Shown here in pieces: positions 32,130-43,904 of a stretch of DNA of 64,000 bases. The notes below the pieces were generated by a model that did no database searches, was not told the origin of the DNA, and saw only the letters and a list, made by a program, of their open reading frames with translations. This stretch comes from Macrosoma leucophasiata. Its lineage: Eukaryota > Arthropoda > Insecta > Lepidoptera > Hedylidae. The stretch lies in contig JAWQUS010000002.1 of the NCBI GenBank assembly GCA_036365455.1, positions 1,860,001 to 1,924,000 on the forward strand, given 5' to 3'. The stretch's first letter is position 1; each line of letters starts with the position of its first letter. Both the position numbers and the translations under genes were made by a program.

Positions 32130-32478
32130 CTAGCGGCCCGCCCCGGCTTCGCGCGGGTACAATGTTACCTACCCTCTCCTATTCGTCTTAGCGTGATGAT
32201 TATAGATATAGTCTAAAGCCTTCCTCGATATCGTTTATAGTTTAGGCAGCGTACGCAAAATAAGTAACTTTTCTGGTTGATTTCTTACACCTTGTGTCCG
32301 AAAAACCTAAATATCTTATGGAACCCTATTTTTTTCAAAATAAAATATAGCCTATGTTACCCCTGGATAATGTAGCTTTCGAACAGTGAAAGAATTTTTA
32401 AAATCGGTCCAGTAGTTTTTGAGCCTATTCAATACAACCAAACAAACAAAGTTTTCCTCTTTATAATATTAGTGTAGA
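32130..32478 (-). mobile_element. Family K, complete Helitron-like element nested in A
   Basis: On the minus strand it begins TCTACACTAATATTATAAAG and ends GCCGCTAG. It is flanked by A before and T after, with no target duplication. A GC hairpin (CCCGC...GCGGG) sits just inside the CTAG end. These four features match Helitron termini. It is 349 bp with no Rep/helicase, so it is non-autonomous. Confidence 0.65.
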
Positions 32479-32554
32479 TTACGGAGAAAAACATGCCTGG
32501 TGTTAACATTGTCAACGATACCTCCCTCACTACTATATCAGTTTTTCATTTAAA

Positions 32555-32590
32555 GGCTTTTCAAATTGATAGGGATCAATTTGAAAAGCC
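32555..32590. repeat. 16-bp perfect hairpin, 4-base loop
   Basis: GGCTTTTCAAATTGAT (32555-32570) pairs perfectly with 32575-32590 around AGGG. Origin unknown. Confidence 0.8.
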
Positions 32591-32654
32591 AAACCAAAAA
32601 GGTAACCACGAAAAGTATAACATTAGTATGCATGGAAGTTTTATGTAGTTGGGC

Positions 32655-32897
32655 GGCTTGTAGTTCGCAAAGCCCTTTACGGTGGTCCTATCAGAACACC
32701 AGCGCTGTAGTGCCAACTACAGCAATCAGCTGAGATGGGTACCATTTTTTTGGTCTCACACATACATCATGCCGGTAGTTGTGTTAAGTTGTTTCTGTTT
32801 TTATTATTATTATTTTTTTTTCTTTATTATTATTATCATTTGTTTATTTAGTGTGTGTGTGTGTCAAAAAATAAACTATTTCTATTTCTATTTCTAA
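32655..32897 (+). repeat. Family L with microsatellite tail
   Basis: It shares CAGAA(C/T)A(C/T)CAGCGCTG, GCAATCAGCTGAG and TGGGTACC blocks with the copy at 39.5 kb. It ends in a GTGTGTGTGTGTC, AATAAA and (TTTCTA)n tail, which looks like a retroposon tail that seeded a microsatellite. Confidence 0.65.
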
Positions 32898-32999
32898 AAG
32901 AAAATATATATCGCCGCCACGCTCGCAACCCGTCTCTCAGTACGGGGGACAGTAAAAGGGTCTCGAAGAGCCTTTAAGGGAGTCCCCGAGTTATCTCGG

Positions 33000-33555
33000 G
33001 CGGTAGAACCGTAAAATAAAGGTTTACTAGCGCGTAAAGAAAATTAAAATGAATTATTTTGACGAGTGTTAGGGGGTTTTTTGGCCTCCTTTATGGGCGA
33101 GCCGGATTGTTATTGGGCTATCAGAGCTAATTGTTTTTCTTGTTTAATTCCGCTGCAGTTACAGGGCTAACCTGTTATTGGACGGCGGGGCGTAGTTTAC
33201 GGTGGTTTGGGCCGTTAAATTGCGTTAACGCATTTGCATGCCCTGATGGGGATGTTAGGACAGTGTTAATATCATGAATCCAAGATTAAGGGATGTATTT
33301 GGTGTTTTTTTTTGCTGTAGCTTGCTTGGTAAGGATCTGCTTATTTACTTGGTGAAACTTTTAGATTGCAGATTGAAGTCTGGTGTAATAAAGATCATAT
33401 AATGCAAGGGTAAATTGGTGGAAATTAATTAAATAATGATGATTCGAATGATAAGACGAATTGATGGTGTCGGGACGTGACGACCCACCGCCCACTAGTG
33501 GAAGAATGTTCTTCTATGGAAGATAATTCGTCCGTAAGTGCAGTCAGTCACGATG
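33000..33555. other. Unique DNA
   Basis: Somewhat GC-rich at 33060-33240. No coding sequence or shared repeat recognised. Confidence 0.4.
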
Positions 33556-33860
33556 ACGGTCAAAACATTCCAATAGGGCGGTAGTAGGTAAGTGCAATAA
33601 CGTGTGATTGTTGTAGAAATTAAATTAAGTCTGCCCGTGACTACAGTAGCTAGGTAGTGTTGTATACGCGAGAAAATCCAAATTTAATTTCTACAATGTA
33701 TGAAGCTCGCGAAAATCTGCGAAAATGTTATACCGTATGATTGGCATCAGCGTCCTGTGATATAATTCCCGCCATTGCGATCGCCAATCCGCATGCCAAG
33801 CGTGGCGATTATGGCATATCCCCTTATGGGGAGGCTTTGGTCCAGCGGTGGATGTATTTC
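33556..33860 (+). repeat. Family I, split by a small foldback
   Basis: ACATTCCAATAGGGCGGTAG (left) and CAGCGTCCTGTGATATAATT to TTATGGGGAGGCTTTGGTCC (right) are contiguous in the family, as judged from the copy at 50.4 kb. The tail GGTCCAGCGGTGGA resembles RTE 3' ends. Confidence 0.6.
33611..33696. repeat. 86-bp foldback with 16-bp perfect terminal inverted repeats
   Basis: TTGTAGAAATTAAATT at 33611-33626 is perfectly inverted at 33681-33696. It lies inside family I, so it arrived as an insertion or grew from an inverted duplication. Non-coding. Confidence 0.7.
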
Positions 33861-33902
33861 CGCTAATTTAAACCGTAAAAAGTACCTGTTTGATTCTAAT
33901 TA

Positions 33903-34177
33903 TATGTATGTATGTATCTTCACGCCAGGTCCCTAACGGGGTAGGCAGAGAGTGTAGAGCGCCAGACATCCCGGTTCTGACAAACCTCTCGTGCCTCGTC
34001 TACCTTCATCATTCTCTTCATACATGCACGCCGATTCCTAAGACTTTTGACCCCACCATCAGACAGAACTCGACCTATTTGGTCATGGTAGGTCAGCCTT
34101 GGTCTTCCTGGGCCTCTGCAACCATCCACATTCGCATTGTATATCTGTTTAGTCATTCGCTCATTCGACATTCTTTC
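33903..34177 (-). pseudogene. Family C LINE 3' end, longest copy
   Basis: On the minus strand it encodes about 83 residues, from ERMSNERMTKQIYNA through the GRPRLTYHDQ motif to STLSAYPVRDLA, and then the TGAAGATACATACATACATA tail. A perfect 14-bp duplication TTTGATTCTAATTA (33889-33902, 34178-34191) flanks it. It is open throughout, so it is a young but 5'-truncated copy of an RTE-like LINE. Confidence 0.85.
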
Positions 34178-34261
34178 TTTGATTCTAATTAATTCTTCAA
34201 AATATTGTATAGACCTGTAATAACTCTCACAAAGGTATAACAACTCTTCAGGAGTAGCGGT

Positions 34262-34556
34262 GATTTTTTTTAATGTAATGAAAGTGGCAAACATGCATGC
34301 AGTGCACATTGATGTTAAGTGAAGACTGCAGCCTCTATAGGCTGGCGTCTATACACCCACACAAAGACCAAGGTCAAAATGCAGATGCGTTACCACTCGT
34401 GAGGTTTAAGTTGTCATGTCTCTGTGATTACGGGGCCATACATTACCATATAACCGGAATTTGATAGTGCTGAATACTACCATTTGGTGGTAGATAGAGG
34501 TAATGCGATGGTGCCTACGCCCGCTAGCTCCATCACTAGAACTCTAGCACCAGTAA
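34262..34556 (-). repeat. Family A, full length with internal CTATA duplication
   Basis: GCAGCCTCTATAGGCTGGCGTCTATA is a local inverted duplication, described here in parts (GCAGCCTCTATAGGCTG). It has the TTTGGTGGTAGATAGA head variant and ends GCACCAGTA. Confidence 0.8.
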
Positions 34557-34884
34557 AAGTACTCTTTGACCTGTTTTCTAACCGAACTGCAGGTTTATCA
34601 ATAAGCTACTACCACAATACAACAGGCAGACATGTTTAAATATGTTATAAATCACCACCTCGCATCCCCTATACCAAATCAGAAACCCACCAGGCGTTCA
34701 AGTACTAAAAGTCAAAATGGCCGTGCATAGGAGATACCGTCTTTACCATCAGAGGATGGTTCGATACGATCGCGGCTAAAAATTCAACCGGCGATTACGA
34801 CCGGGAAATGGCTGTTTTATCACAGGAGTCTGGGTACACACGGGCGGGAAGATGGGACTGGAGCGTCATATTATATTTTAATGT

Positions 34885-35030
34885 TTTATGATTCTTTTAA
34901 ATGTTATTCTGTTGGATGGTAAACTAGCATGCGATTCATATGGAGGTTAAGTGAATACTGTTGGCTATAGCTATGACAAAAACTGATGGTCAAATGTAGA
35001 TGTATTGCTAACCTTGAAGCCGACGGTCGG
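34885..35030 (-). repeat. Family A, old decayed copy
   Basis: GTAAACTAGCATGCGATTCA, GGTCAAATGTAGATG and GCTAACCTTGAAGCC are recognisable. Confidence 0.5.
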
Positions 35031-35440
35031 ATACGTTATTGCTTATGTTGTATGATTTTGAACTCAACTACTGTCATAGTTAATTCGTGAATTGTGATTG
35101 TGTATGACATTGGAATTAATAAATGGGCCAAGTAACAAAGATCATGAGAGCGCTATTATATTATTATTTTAAGATAGACCAGAAGTTACCAACGTTTATA
35201 ACTACACATTACTTTATAGTCAGCTTCATAGTACCAAAGCCACCAAGACACTTCAGGACGAGCACGACCTTCAGTACTAAGGAGAGCGACATTGATGATG
35301 ACTTTCTGGTATCAGAATTATTGAGACAAAAATAAATGGAGTTCCCCACTGCAGAGCTTTTCACAGATTTTCAAAAACTATAATTAGAAGGTGAACTTTG
35401 AATTTATTTTGCTAAGGAACTATATCATTCGAGCATTCTA

Positions 35441-35710
35441 CTGGAAGTAGAGCTCCAATGATGGAGCTCGCGGGCGTGGGATCACCACATTACCTCATCT
35501 ACATGCCGCTAAATAGTAGTGTTCAGCTCTATCGTGTTTCGGGCAGGTGGTTAATGTACAGCCCTGTAATTTCCGGTACAGAGGCATAATACCTTAGACC
35601 TCAGGAGTGGCAACGCATCTACATTGAAACCTCGAGTCACATGTAGATTACTTAACATCAATGTAAACTGTATGCTTGTTTGCCACTTCACTGTCATAAC
35701 ACAAAAAAAA
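35441..35710 (+). repeat. Family A, full length
   Basis: The head is CTGGAAGTAGAGCTCCAATG, with intact 5' palindrome spacing and an A8-9 tail. The GGTCTTTGTGTGGGTGTCTATA block is shortened. Confidence 0.8.
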
Positions 35711-37137
35711 ACATGACCGCGCGTAATACGTCTCCCTATATCCCCGCCATTTCCATCGGGGAGTCACCGGAGGTGCAGTAAACGCGAAAGTAAAACGCGA
35801 AATAGTGTGTTTTCTTTTACGGTATGGAGATCGTTGCGGGGTGATACGTGATTTGATTGTTGTTTCACAAGCGGGAATGGAATCCAATGGGCTCGGATGA
35901 ATACGCGGCGTCTAACGCTCGTTTCAATGGCCCGATATATCTTGCGTGAGCCTTTATGTTTGTTTAAGGGAACATTTTTTTAAATAGGAAAATGGTAATG
36001 GCTTTGCTTTGAATGCGTCCTTATGTGTTTTATTTTTGCAGAGTAATGTTGATGGTATAAATGCATACGGTATAGAATTGGTTATCATTGGGAATGAATA
36101 ACAAGAATTTAGAGTTCAGAATTTGTTTTGATTTATATAATTCTATAGTTTGATGGGTGTGATTATGCTACACCGATTTTCTCGATAATTTCCAATTTTA
36201 AACAGAAGCGTTAGCAAAAGTCAGCAAGTTTATTTCTGATTAGACTTTGTTTGTTTTAATATTTTTTAACACCGGTTATTGTTGAAAAGACATTGTAACT
36301 TTTAAACTTCTCAATACTATAATGTTGTTTACATAGGAATTTTCATCATAATTTATGTTTAAATTTTTGATTCAATTATATAAAATAAGCACTTCATGAA
36401 CCAGTGAACAATATGATGCAAATATATAATTAGCAAACTAATTTAAATCTCCTCACATCACTAAAATTAAGACCATTTACACCGCAATTTAAAAAGAAGT
36501 AAAAAAAAAAACAACACTCAAGAGATATAATCGTGAAAAATCCAGGGGTATTACACCGTTCGAGTTTGGGGCAGGGCTCGTAAAACGGGCCGACACTGAT
36601 TCTTGATGGACAATTTGAGAGTTTTCAGTGGTGTTCAGGGCTCTGCGGCACCGCTATCAGTTTAACTCCGAACTGACATCTTTACTTTTTTATCATGCAT
36701 TGCGAAGGGTGGCCCTTTTATGTTTGAAGTGGTTTATTCCTGGAATTGTTATATTATTGAATCTCATTCGTGTATCTCTCTCTGGTTATATTGATTTTGA
36801 GATATTTATCAATATTTACTTAGACGTAACTTTTATTTTTATGTAACTTGTATTTATAACACGTTTAATTTATTAACAGATGAACGTCCATATGTCATGT
36901 TGTTTACTGTCTCTTACTAAATTATCGAGTTGTAAAAGAGCTCTACTGAGATTTAGAGAAGACAGTAATAAATGATTATCCATTTTTAATTTCTAAAATT
37001 AATTTAATAATTTCGGATATAATTCGATGTGCAACATCAATTAATTAGGTGTCCAGTGTTCAAAACTTGCAGCGATTTTAATAAAATTTCGGCCACGTCA
37101 TGTTTTATTGGTGTCATAGTATTTTTTAATTACAAAC
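35711..37137. other. Unique AT-rich DNA
   Basis: No coding run with recognisable similarity and no shared repeats. Confidence 0.4.
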
Positions 37138-37149
37138 AGTTTAATTTGT

Positions 37150-37383
37150 AATTGTTTTATATTATTTCGAATTAACACATGCTTGTGAAATATATTTTAT
37201 TTTTAAAGAAAAATGGAAAGAAAAATTTGACTTCAGGCGAGGCTCGAACTCGCGACCTACTGGGAATCTAGTCCAGCCGCTCTTCCAATTGAGCTACTGA
37301 AGCCCTGCCCGATTTGTCAAATCTTTCCTTCACATCTATTCGCCTGAAGTCAAATTTTTCTTTCCATTTTTCTTTAAAAATAA
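37150..37383 (+). mobile_element. Family F retroposon, centre deleted
   Basis: A perfect 12-bp duplication AGTTTAATTTGT (37138-37149, 37384-37395). It holds the long ATTGTTTTATATTATTTCG end, the antisense cassette (37229-37303) and the flank up to CACATCTATT. It then jumps directly to CGCCTGAAGTC and the A-rich end TTTCTTTAAAAATAAA. Centre and second cassette are absent. Confidence 0.85.
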
Positions 37384-37760
37384 AGTTTAATTTGTTTTAT
37401 GGTTTTCAGTTATAGTATATACTATGTGAACTATAAGTCAGTAAAGGAGGTTGGTTTCAAAGTGTAAACAACATACCTCCTACCTACATTTTTATAAAAA
37501 AGTTGGTTGGTATAAGCTAAAAATACACCAGGTTCGCATAAAACAATAAGAGTTCACCACTAGTATAAACGCAGCCGTCCTTCCACCCTGGTATTTCCAC
37601 TAGTCACAGGTGAGTGTAGCATGTAATTGCCAAAACAGTCGTTGTTATTGCGTGCCGGCCACTTAGGGTTGACATGCTCTTTATTAAGTAGAAAGGTTTC
37701 GGTCGGGGATGAGGGTAGTTTTAAAAATACACTTTTGGTTTTTCAGGCGGTGAATAAGAC

Positions 37761-38007
37761 CAGGGGTGCTACCGCCTATCTGTATTGCTGCTGACTTTGT
37801 CATTGCTGTTAAATTTTCATGTCGATTTGTGGCTCCCTTAAAAGAAGTATTGATATTCTGATTGATATTCTCGTTTTCGTAGGTGATAAATAAGCGATAA
37901 TAGTAGATTATTTCGATTATTGTTATTTAGTTAAAGTAAAAATCGACTTTAAAATTTGACAGCAATGACAATGACGACAGCAATGTCGATAGGCGGTCGC
38001 ACCCCTG
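37761..38007. mobile_element. 247-bp MITE with ~70-bp inverted ends
   Basis: CAGGGGTGCTACCGCCTATC at the left is matched by the inverse of GATAGGCGGTCGCACCCCTG at the right. The similarity continues about 70 bp inward (TTGTCATTGCTGT, AAATTTT, GTCGATTT). The CAGGGGTG terminus is hAT-like, but I see no matching 8-bp duplication. Non-coding. Confidence 0.7.
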
Positions 38008-38263
38008 GCTGTGGACTGATATCTGTTAAATATGTTACGTTACTCATTTTTATCCGGCTAAACCTAGTTGTAGACCATGGACGGACTTAGCCAGGTTAGG
38101 TAGAAGGATGCGGCGGGCGATCGGAGCTCGGTGTTCTGTTTTTTTTTTGCTAATAGTAAAATTTTTAAGAGACAGTATTGTAGTAATAACCGTGTTAAAG
38201 TCTGTGGAAAACACTAATAAGGTTTCACCAACGGCTACCGGGTATTAGCCGTAACAGATACCT

Positions 38264-38720
38264 ACATGATCATCATCATTTACTCGAACATGGAAATGCA
38301 ATATTGAGTAGGAAAGTTAAACCATTTGCTGCATAGGACGTCCACTGCTGAACATAGGCCTCCCCCAATGACCTCCATGCCGACTGATCGGAAGCGATGT
38401 GCATCCAGCGGGTACCTGCAGCTCTGACTAGGTCGTCGGTCCATCTTGCAGGTGGACGTCCTACGCTGCGCTTGCCGATACGTGGTCTCCACTCGAGAAC
38501 CTTTCTGCCCCAATGGCTATCGGTTCTCCGAGCTATGTGCCCTGCCCATTGCCTTTTCAGCTTGGAGATCTGCTTGGCTATGTCAGCGAATTTCGTTCGC
38601 CTGCGGATTTCTTCATTTCTGATTCTATCCAGTAGAGAAACGCCGAGCATAGCCCTCTCCATTGACCGCTGAGTGACTTGGAGCTTTCGTACGAGACCCA
38701 TTATGAGAGACACGTCTCGG
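38264..38720 (-). pseudogene. Family D RTE-like LINE, C-terminal coding end
   Basis: The minus strand encodes about 140 uninterrupted residues of the end of a non-LTR retrotransposon polyprotein: QRSMERAMLGVSLLDRIRNE, RRTKFADIAKQ, QWAGHIARR, RKVLEWRPR, GRPPARWTDDL and WRSLGEAYVQQW. This is the post-RT region seen in many insect RTE-type elements. The catalytic RT and endonuclease are missing. The 3' end has GTTCAGCAGTGGACGTCC and a short GAT repeat (38264-38275). Confidence 0.85.
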
Positions 38721-39520
38721 CACCGGCCATGTTCATGATTTTAACAAATTTGTAAACTTTCTTTCGATACTTAATACTTACATCCTTACTCAATATTTTA
38801 CAACCCAAAAGCACTTCTATCTAACATTCTCCTACCAGCCATGTTTAGTTCATATACAAAATGTATACTGCAAAACTAATTACCATTATTGTATCGTAAT
38901 GTCCACTTACAATCTATCAACTAATCACGCGTGAGCCTCCGTAAACCGGCTAATCCATACCCGTAATCTACAGAGAGGATATCGATACGATATACCTAAC
39001 TAGTATATTGCATCCGATATACGGTATAACGTTAGATTGATGTTTGAAAAATAACTTGTTACGTACGTTTTGGAGTAACTAGTTTTTTTAGTTTCTTTGC
39101 AGTAGGCATTTGTGAGGTGTAAATAGTACAATACGTTTAAAGAAAGTACAAAGTAGATGAAAACTGATACTATGGTAAGTTTAAGAAAGATTTTACAGTG
39201 ATTTTGGTTTAGGAACATAAAATTTAATAATCGCTTGATTCCGTCTTCGTTTGAAGTGAAGTGACGGTGGATAGGTATAAAGCGAGACAAACCATTCATT
39301 GTTCTTTTCTCAATTTTATTTCTATGCATTATACTTATAACTTATTATTATTTCTTAGGTAGGTACTTATGTAATTTGATTAATGAAAAAAAAAAATATA
39401 TATTTATTATTTTACTGTCATATTGTAGGTATGTATATTATATGGTTGATGTTGGTTCACTTATCTAAAATTGAATATTATGTATATATGTAGTCTAGCA
39501 TTTTGGCTATTTATTGTTTT
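38721..39520. other. Unique AT-rich DNA
   Basis: An open frame on the minus strand (39000-39329) has a hydrophobic stretch but no recognisable family, and its codons are AT-driven. No gene is called. Confidence 0.4.
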
Positions 39521-39524
39521 ACTC

Positions 39525-39765
39525 GTCGTACAGGCATTGCCTGGCGGCTTGAGGTTCGTGATGCCACTAGGACCCACCAGAATATCAGCGCTGCAGCCAC
39601 TGTTGCAGCAATCAGCTGAGGTGGGTGCCGTTTTTTTTGGCTTCCCACAACCAAATATATAATAGTATTTTTACTTGTTTTTAATTTTTATTATTGTTGT
39701 TGTGTGTGTGCCAAAAAAATAAATATTTTTCTTTCTTTTCTTTCTTTCTTTCTTTCTTTCAATTT
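39525..39765 (+). repeat. Family L copy with (TTTC)n tail
   Basis: It shares the GCAATCAGCTGAGGTGGG core with the 32.7 kb copy. It ends AATAAATATTTTTCTTTC and then several TTTC units to 39760. Confidence 0.65.
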
Positions 39766-39827
39766 AAATTTGAATATGAGTAGTATACATCCCACAATAA
39801 TTATATTCCTATCGTAATATTTATTTT

Positions 39828-40010
39828 TCGCAATAACACATGCGAGTGAACTTTAGAAATTAAAGAAAAAAACGGAAAGAAAAGTTTGACTTCGGGCAGG
39901 AATCGAACCTGCGACCTGAGGATATCTAGTCCAGCCGCTTTACCACTAAGCTACCCAAGTCCCACCCCGATGCGTCAAATTTTGCTTTCCCTTTTTGATT
40001 TTTAACCGAT
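39828..40010 (-). mobile_element. Distant relative of family F around a tRNA-like cassette
   Basis: It shares AACACATGCGAGTGAA, the AAAG...GGAAAGAAAAGTTTGAC arm and the tRNA-like core with family F. On the far side GTCAAATTTTGCTTTCCC mirrors the arm, so the cassette is directly bracketed by inverted arms. No second cassette or centre is seen, which suggests a simpler ancestral form. Confidence 0.65.
39888..39960 (-). other. tRNA-like cassette with strong Pol III boxes
   Basis: 73 nt on the minus strand. The acceptor ACTTGGG/CCGAAGT pairs at 6 of 7, the D stem is GCTT/AAGC, and the T arm is GCAGG TTCGATT CCTGC. B box GGTTCGATTCC is perfect and A box is TAGCTTAGTGGT. The anticodon arm pairs poorly, so no isotype is assigned. 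TTTT follows four bases downstream. It is tRNA-derived and not a confident functional tRNA. Confidence 0.65.
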
Positions 40011-41289
40011 TCGATATTCCTATTTTCAATAGTGAGACCATAAATTCAAACCGATTACATTAAGCTTCGCACTATAATTATGATACTAATCTATTCATTT
40101 CTTACGAACTCTTCTGTAATAAAATCCGTATTGTAACGAGCGAGTCCGTATTTCCCTTATTATTTCATTTCATTGCTAATTAAATTGCGACAATCTTATA
40201 GAAGGAAGTCCAGGAAAAGTGGGTTTCCCAAGAGATATGAATGGAAAAATAAAATTTAAAATTCAAATCCGCCGCCTTATCAATTACATGTACCAGACTC
40301 GCAACAATACGAGGTAGCATCGCATTCTTCGTATTTGCATCTTCATACAATACCAATTAGGGGCGCGCTGGTTAATGTGACGGGGTCCCAGGGCGCGACG
40401 GTTTCAATTTAATGGAGCGCGGATGGAACTCTGTCTCTGTGATGTGATTATACGATAATTTGCATGGGTTTTATGTTTTTCTGGTATGTTCTAGCTTTTA
40501 TAATATGAAAGTGTTTTTTATAGATCGATAGATAGTATAGATATATAAAAAAAGACCTTAAAAGCTTATTTTATTGTCATGCTCTTACTTAGAATGCCCA
40601 ATCATTGCTTAAAGGAGCTGCTTACATATTTTGTAATGCGTTTAGTAAATAATAAAAACATACTTATAATTCAACAAGAAGTGTAACTCGAAAAACCCAA
40701 AGAACACATAATGAACAGAGCATATTGGGTTAAGACACTTTACTGCCTATTAGAGAGTTGAAATAACATTAAGAAATAAATAATGTGCACAATCTCTCAC
40801 GGCTCTTAATTTCAACCAATGATTGTTATTTACAAAACATTCACACGATATCCCCAATCAAGTCGAGAGCTTGACCTCTGGTAATCGACCGTTTAGAGGT
40901 CACTCCACTTTATAATGCAGTTGTGATCTAAAAGGTTTTAAATTGATTCAAAATATTTTTTTTACATATTTGAAGATACACTTTACTGATGCCCCGAGAG
41001 AGCTCGAGAGTGTAGCCAATCATCGCGTTACCACATCTGCTTGTGTGCTTTTACATTGATTGTTCGGTTGACTGACTGGAAGAATTCTCTTCCAGTAGAA
41101 AAAAAAAAAAAAAATTGCCGCTAGTAGGTGATGACGTCACGTCTCGACGCGAGCACAGGTTACACAAAATCTCTTCTCTTGGTCAAAATGTTGGTTGAAC
41201 AAATTTAGTGTCAATAGTGCGATAAACTGCCAAAATTAATGGCATGGTAATTGTATGGTAATTTATTCGAAAACAGAACATGCAGCATT
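40011..41289. other. Unique AT-rich DNA
   Basis: Nothing recognised. Confidence 0.4.
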
Positions 41290-41507
41290 ATATCTGTCCT
41301 TTCTTAATCATACATTACCATCGTACCGGATTATATAGATAGATAGAACCTATATCCCATGTAACTCAGTAAAGATGCAGCTTTCAAATGGTGAAATATT
41401 TTTTGAAATCGGTCCATTAGTTTTTGTGTGAATACGTACAAACATACAAACAAAAACACAAATGTTTCCTCTCTATATTATTACCATAGAAGAATATATA
41501 TAGATAA
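41290..41507 (-). mobile_element. Family K-like remnant
   Basis: AAATCGGTCCATTAGTTTTTG, CAAACATACAAACAAAAAC and TATATTATTACCATAGAA match the 5' half of K elements. The CTAG end is not seen. Confidence 0.45.
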
Positions 41508-43316
41508 ACTCTACAAAACTCTACATTCATGACATATGAAAAACAGACAAACATACCAAAATAGATCGAACGATACGACCACACACACTCATTTTGACTT
41601 TAAAGTATAAAGTGCATTAAACAAAAACGGACTAAGAATTCCACCATTTGCGGGCGGGACGAGATATAACAGTAATGGACAATTTATCCTGCTTTTTATT
41701 GAGCTGCGCGTACGCATCCGACCCGACACCCACATGTTTGCGCTAGCGTTCGACATGGGTTTGCGCGGGTCTTGCACAATATTAGTTCTGTAAATTATTT
41801 GTGGTTTGTATACTTCTCAGTTTATCATCAGGTAGATTCTTTATGACATAGGATTAAGCAGAACTTATAGTTTCAGTTTTCTACCTAAATTTATTTCTTT
41901 TTCTAGTGTCTCCTGCCCAATCCAGCGACTCTTTCTCGACTACCACACAATACATCTGTCAATAGATGATGTACTGGTATTTTTCACTACTTTGACCGTG
42001 ACTCAATATTTATTAGGTAGGTACATCCTAATAAAACTGTGTATTTTTAGTTTCTTTGAATGTTATACATATGATCGTCTATGATCTCCATTACACGCAT
42101 TCTTGAAAATCATTGAACTTTATAATTTTATTTGTCATTATTAACTCAATTTAACATTACGTAAAGGTAAGTTTTGTAACTTTTTTTATTACAAGAGCAA
42201 CAGCATTTTATTTGTTCTGCCAACGCAGTTCATAATTTACCGTGAATAGTTATGGACAGATGCGTTGGTTGTATCGATAAACTGTAGGTGCTGCAATGAA
42301 TATAAATATATTGCAATTGGAGTGCAAATTCACTATATCAATGTATTTTCCTTTTGCAAAAGATCAATGTTTTTAAATTATACTTAAAGAATTGTTTTTT
42401 TTTTTTTTTATATTTTGTATTGAAGACAATATTTTATATCTCCTCCAAAACGACTGTATACTCCTAAGTGCTTCACTATCACTTAGGTGTATAAAAAATA
42501 GATTTTGCGATTCTCACAAAAAAAAATTAATTTTTTTGGGCATTTCGTTTTTTTTATACCTTTACGATTATTTACGAGGCGATACGAAGATCATCGGGGT
42601 AGCTCGTAGTTATCTATAAAAAAAACGGTTGTCTACTGATAGTTATGTTGCTGTATAGTTTCCGAAATTTTTGTCTCGTCTGTAAATATTGTAGTCTCTG
42701 TGAATTCGCATAATTAATTGATCTTTCCTGAACAAGCTAAAGAAGCTCTTCACAAAGTGTCCACAAATTATCCAAAAAATAATAAAAAATATGAATGCTA
42801 TGCAATTCCCTTCAAAGACAAGGAAATTGTAGAATTATTTATACCTAGTTTCTTAATATTAGGAAAACACATGGAAATATTTTATTTCAAATTCCTGTTC
42901 TACATTTTTAAAATAATGTGAAATCTTTGCAATTACCTACGAAATGAATAAATTCGCGGCATCCAACTAGTATCCAATGGAACCAGTTCATTAACTGTAC
43001 ACCAGGGAAGCACGAGTCGTAAACAGGCGGACTTTATGGTATGTTAACCGATAATCACGATATTTCTATACAAGACTGGATACGAACTGAGTTTAGATGG
43101 CGTATCTTCACTATCAAAATGGCGGTATTTGGAAATTTGTTGAACTGGAATTTGCGTGCTGAGATAAATCGAGTGCAAACGTGTTGTATAATTAGACATA
43201 GGTATAAACTGAAATTCAATACTAAAATCATTTCCACATTTCCTTATTCGAGAACAGTGTCTAGGTATTATGATATTCTAGATATTGGATTATCGATACC
43301 GGAGTCATATAACACA
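41508..43316. other. Unique AT-rich DNA
   Basis: Open frames at 42718-42921 and 43041-43388 (67 and 115 codons) show no domain I recognise. The second one runs into element K, which argues against a real gene. Confidence 0.4.
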
Positions 43317-43516
43317 CTAGCGGCCCGCCTCGGCTTCGCGCGGACGCAATGTTACCTATCCTCTCCTATTAACCTTAGCGTTTTATAGCCTAAAGAGCCT
43401 TCCTCGATAAATGAGCTATCTAACTCTGAAAGAATTTTTCAAATCGGATCAGTAGTTCCTGAGATTAGCGCCTTCAAGCAAACAAACAAACTCCTCAGCT
43501 GTATATTAAGTATAGA
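43317..43516 (-). mobile_element. Family K, Helitron-like, internally deleted
   Basis: On the plus strand it runs from CTAGCGGCCCGCCTCGGCTT to AAGTATAGA, flanked by A and T. It is 200 bp, about 150 bp shorter than the copy at 32.1 kb. Confidence 0.6.
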
Positions 43517-43892
43517 TTTTTAGGTTATTACATTAAAGTTATTAAATAAGTACTCACCAATTATTTACTTGTAGTATCGTTAACCCTGTGTCCTGCGCTA
43601 ACTGTTTTTTCTGGTCCTCCGAAGGGTAGGGGTGCTAGAACAAAGAAAAGGTACAATCAGTATACAATCAGACAAATCGAATTTGTTCGCCATTCTAAAT
43701 CGCTAATTAAACCCGAGAGCGGTTTGAATAAAATGCCTTTTTAGGAGGCTAACTTTTTATGCGATTAGGTTGTGTTACGGACGGGTCGTGTGTGAAAGAT
43801 ACGGATTTTATTGTACAAGGGGATAAACTTACTACATACATTTTGATATGGAATTTTTGCATTATTTGTAAAATATGCAACGCAACGATTAC
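43517..43892. other. Unique DNA
   Basis: Nothing recognised. Confidence 0.4.
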
Positions 43893-43904
43893 GTAAATAC
43901 TTTT

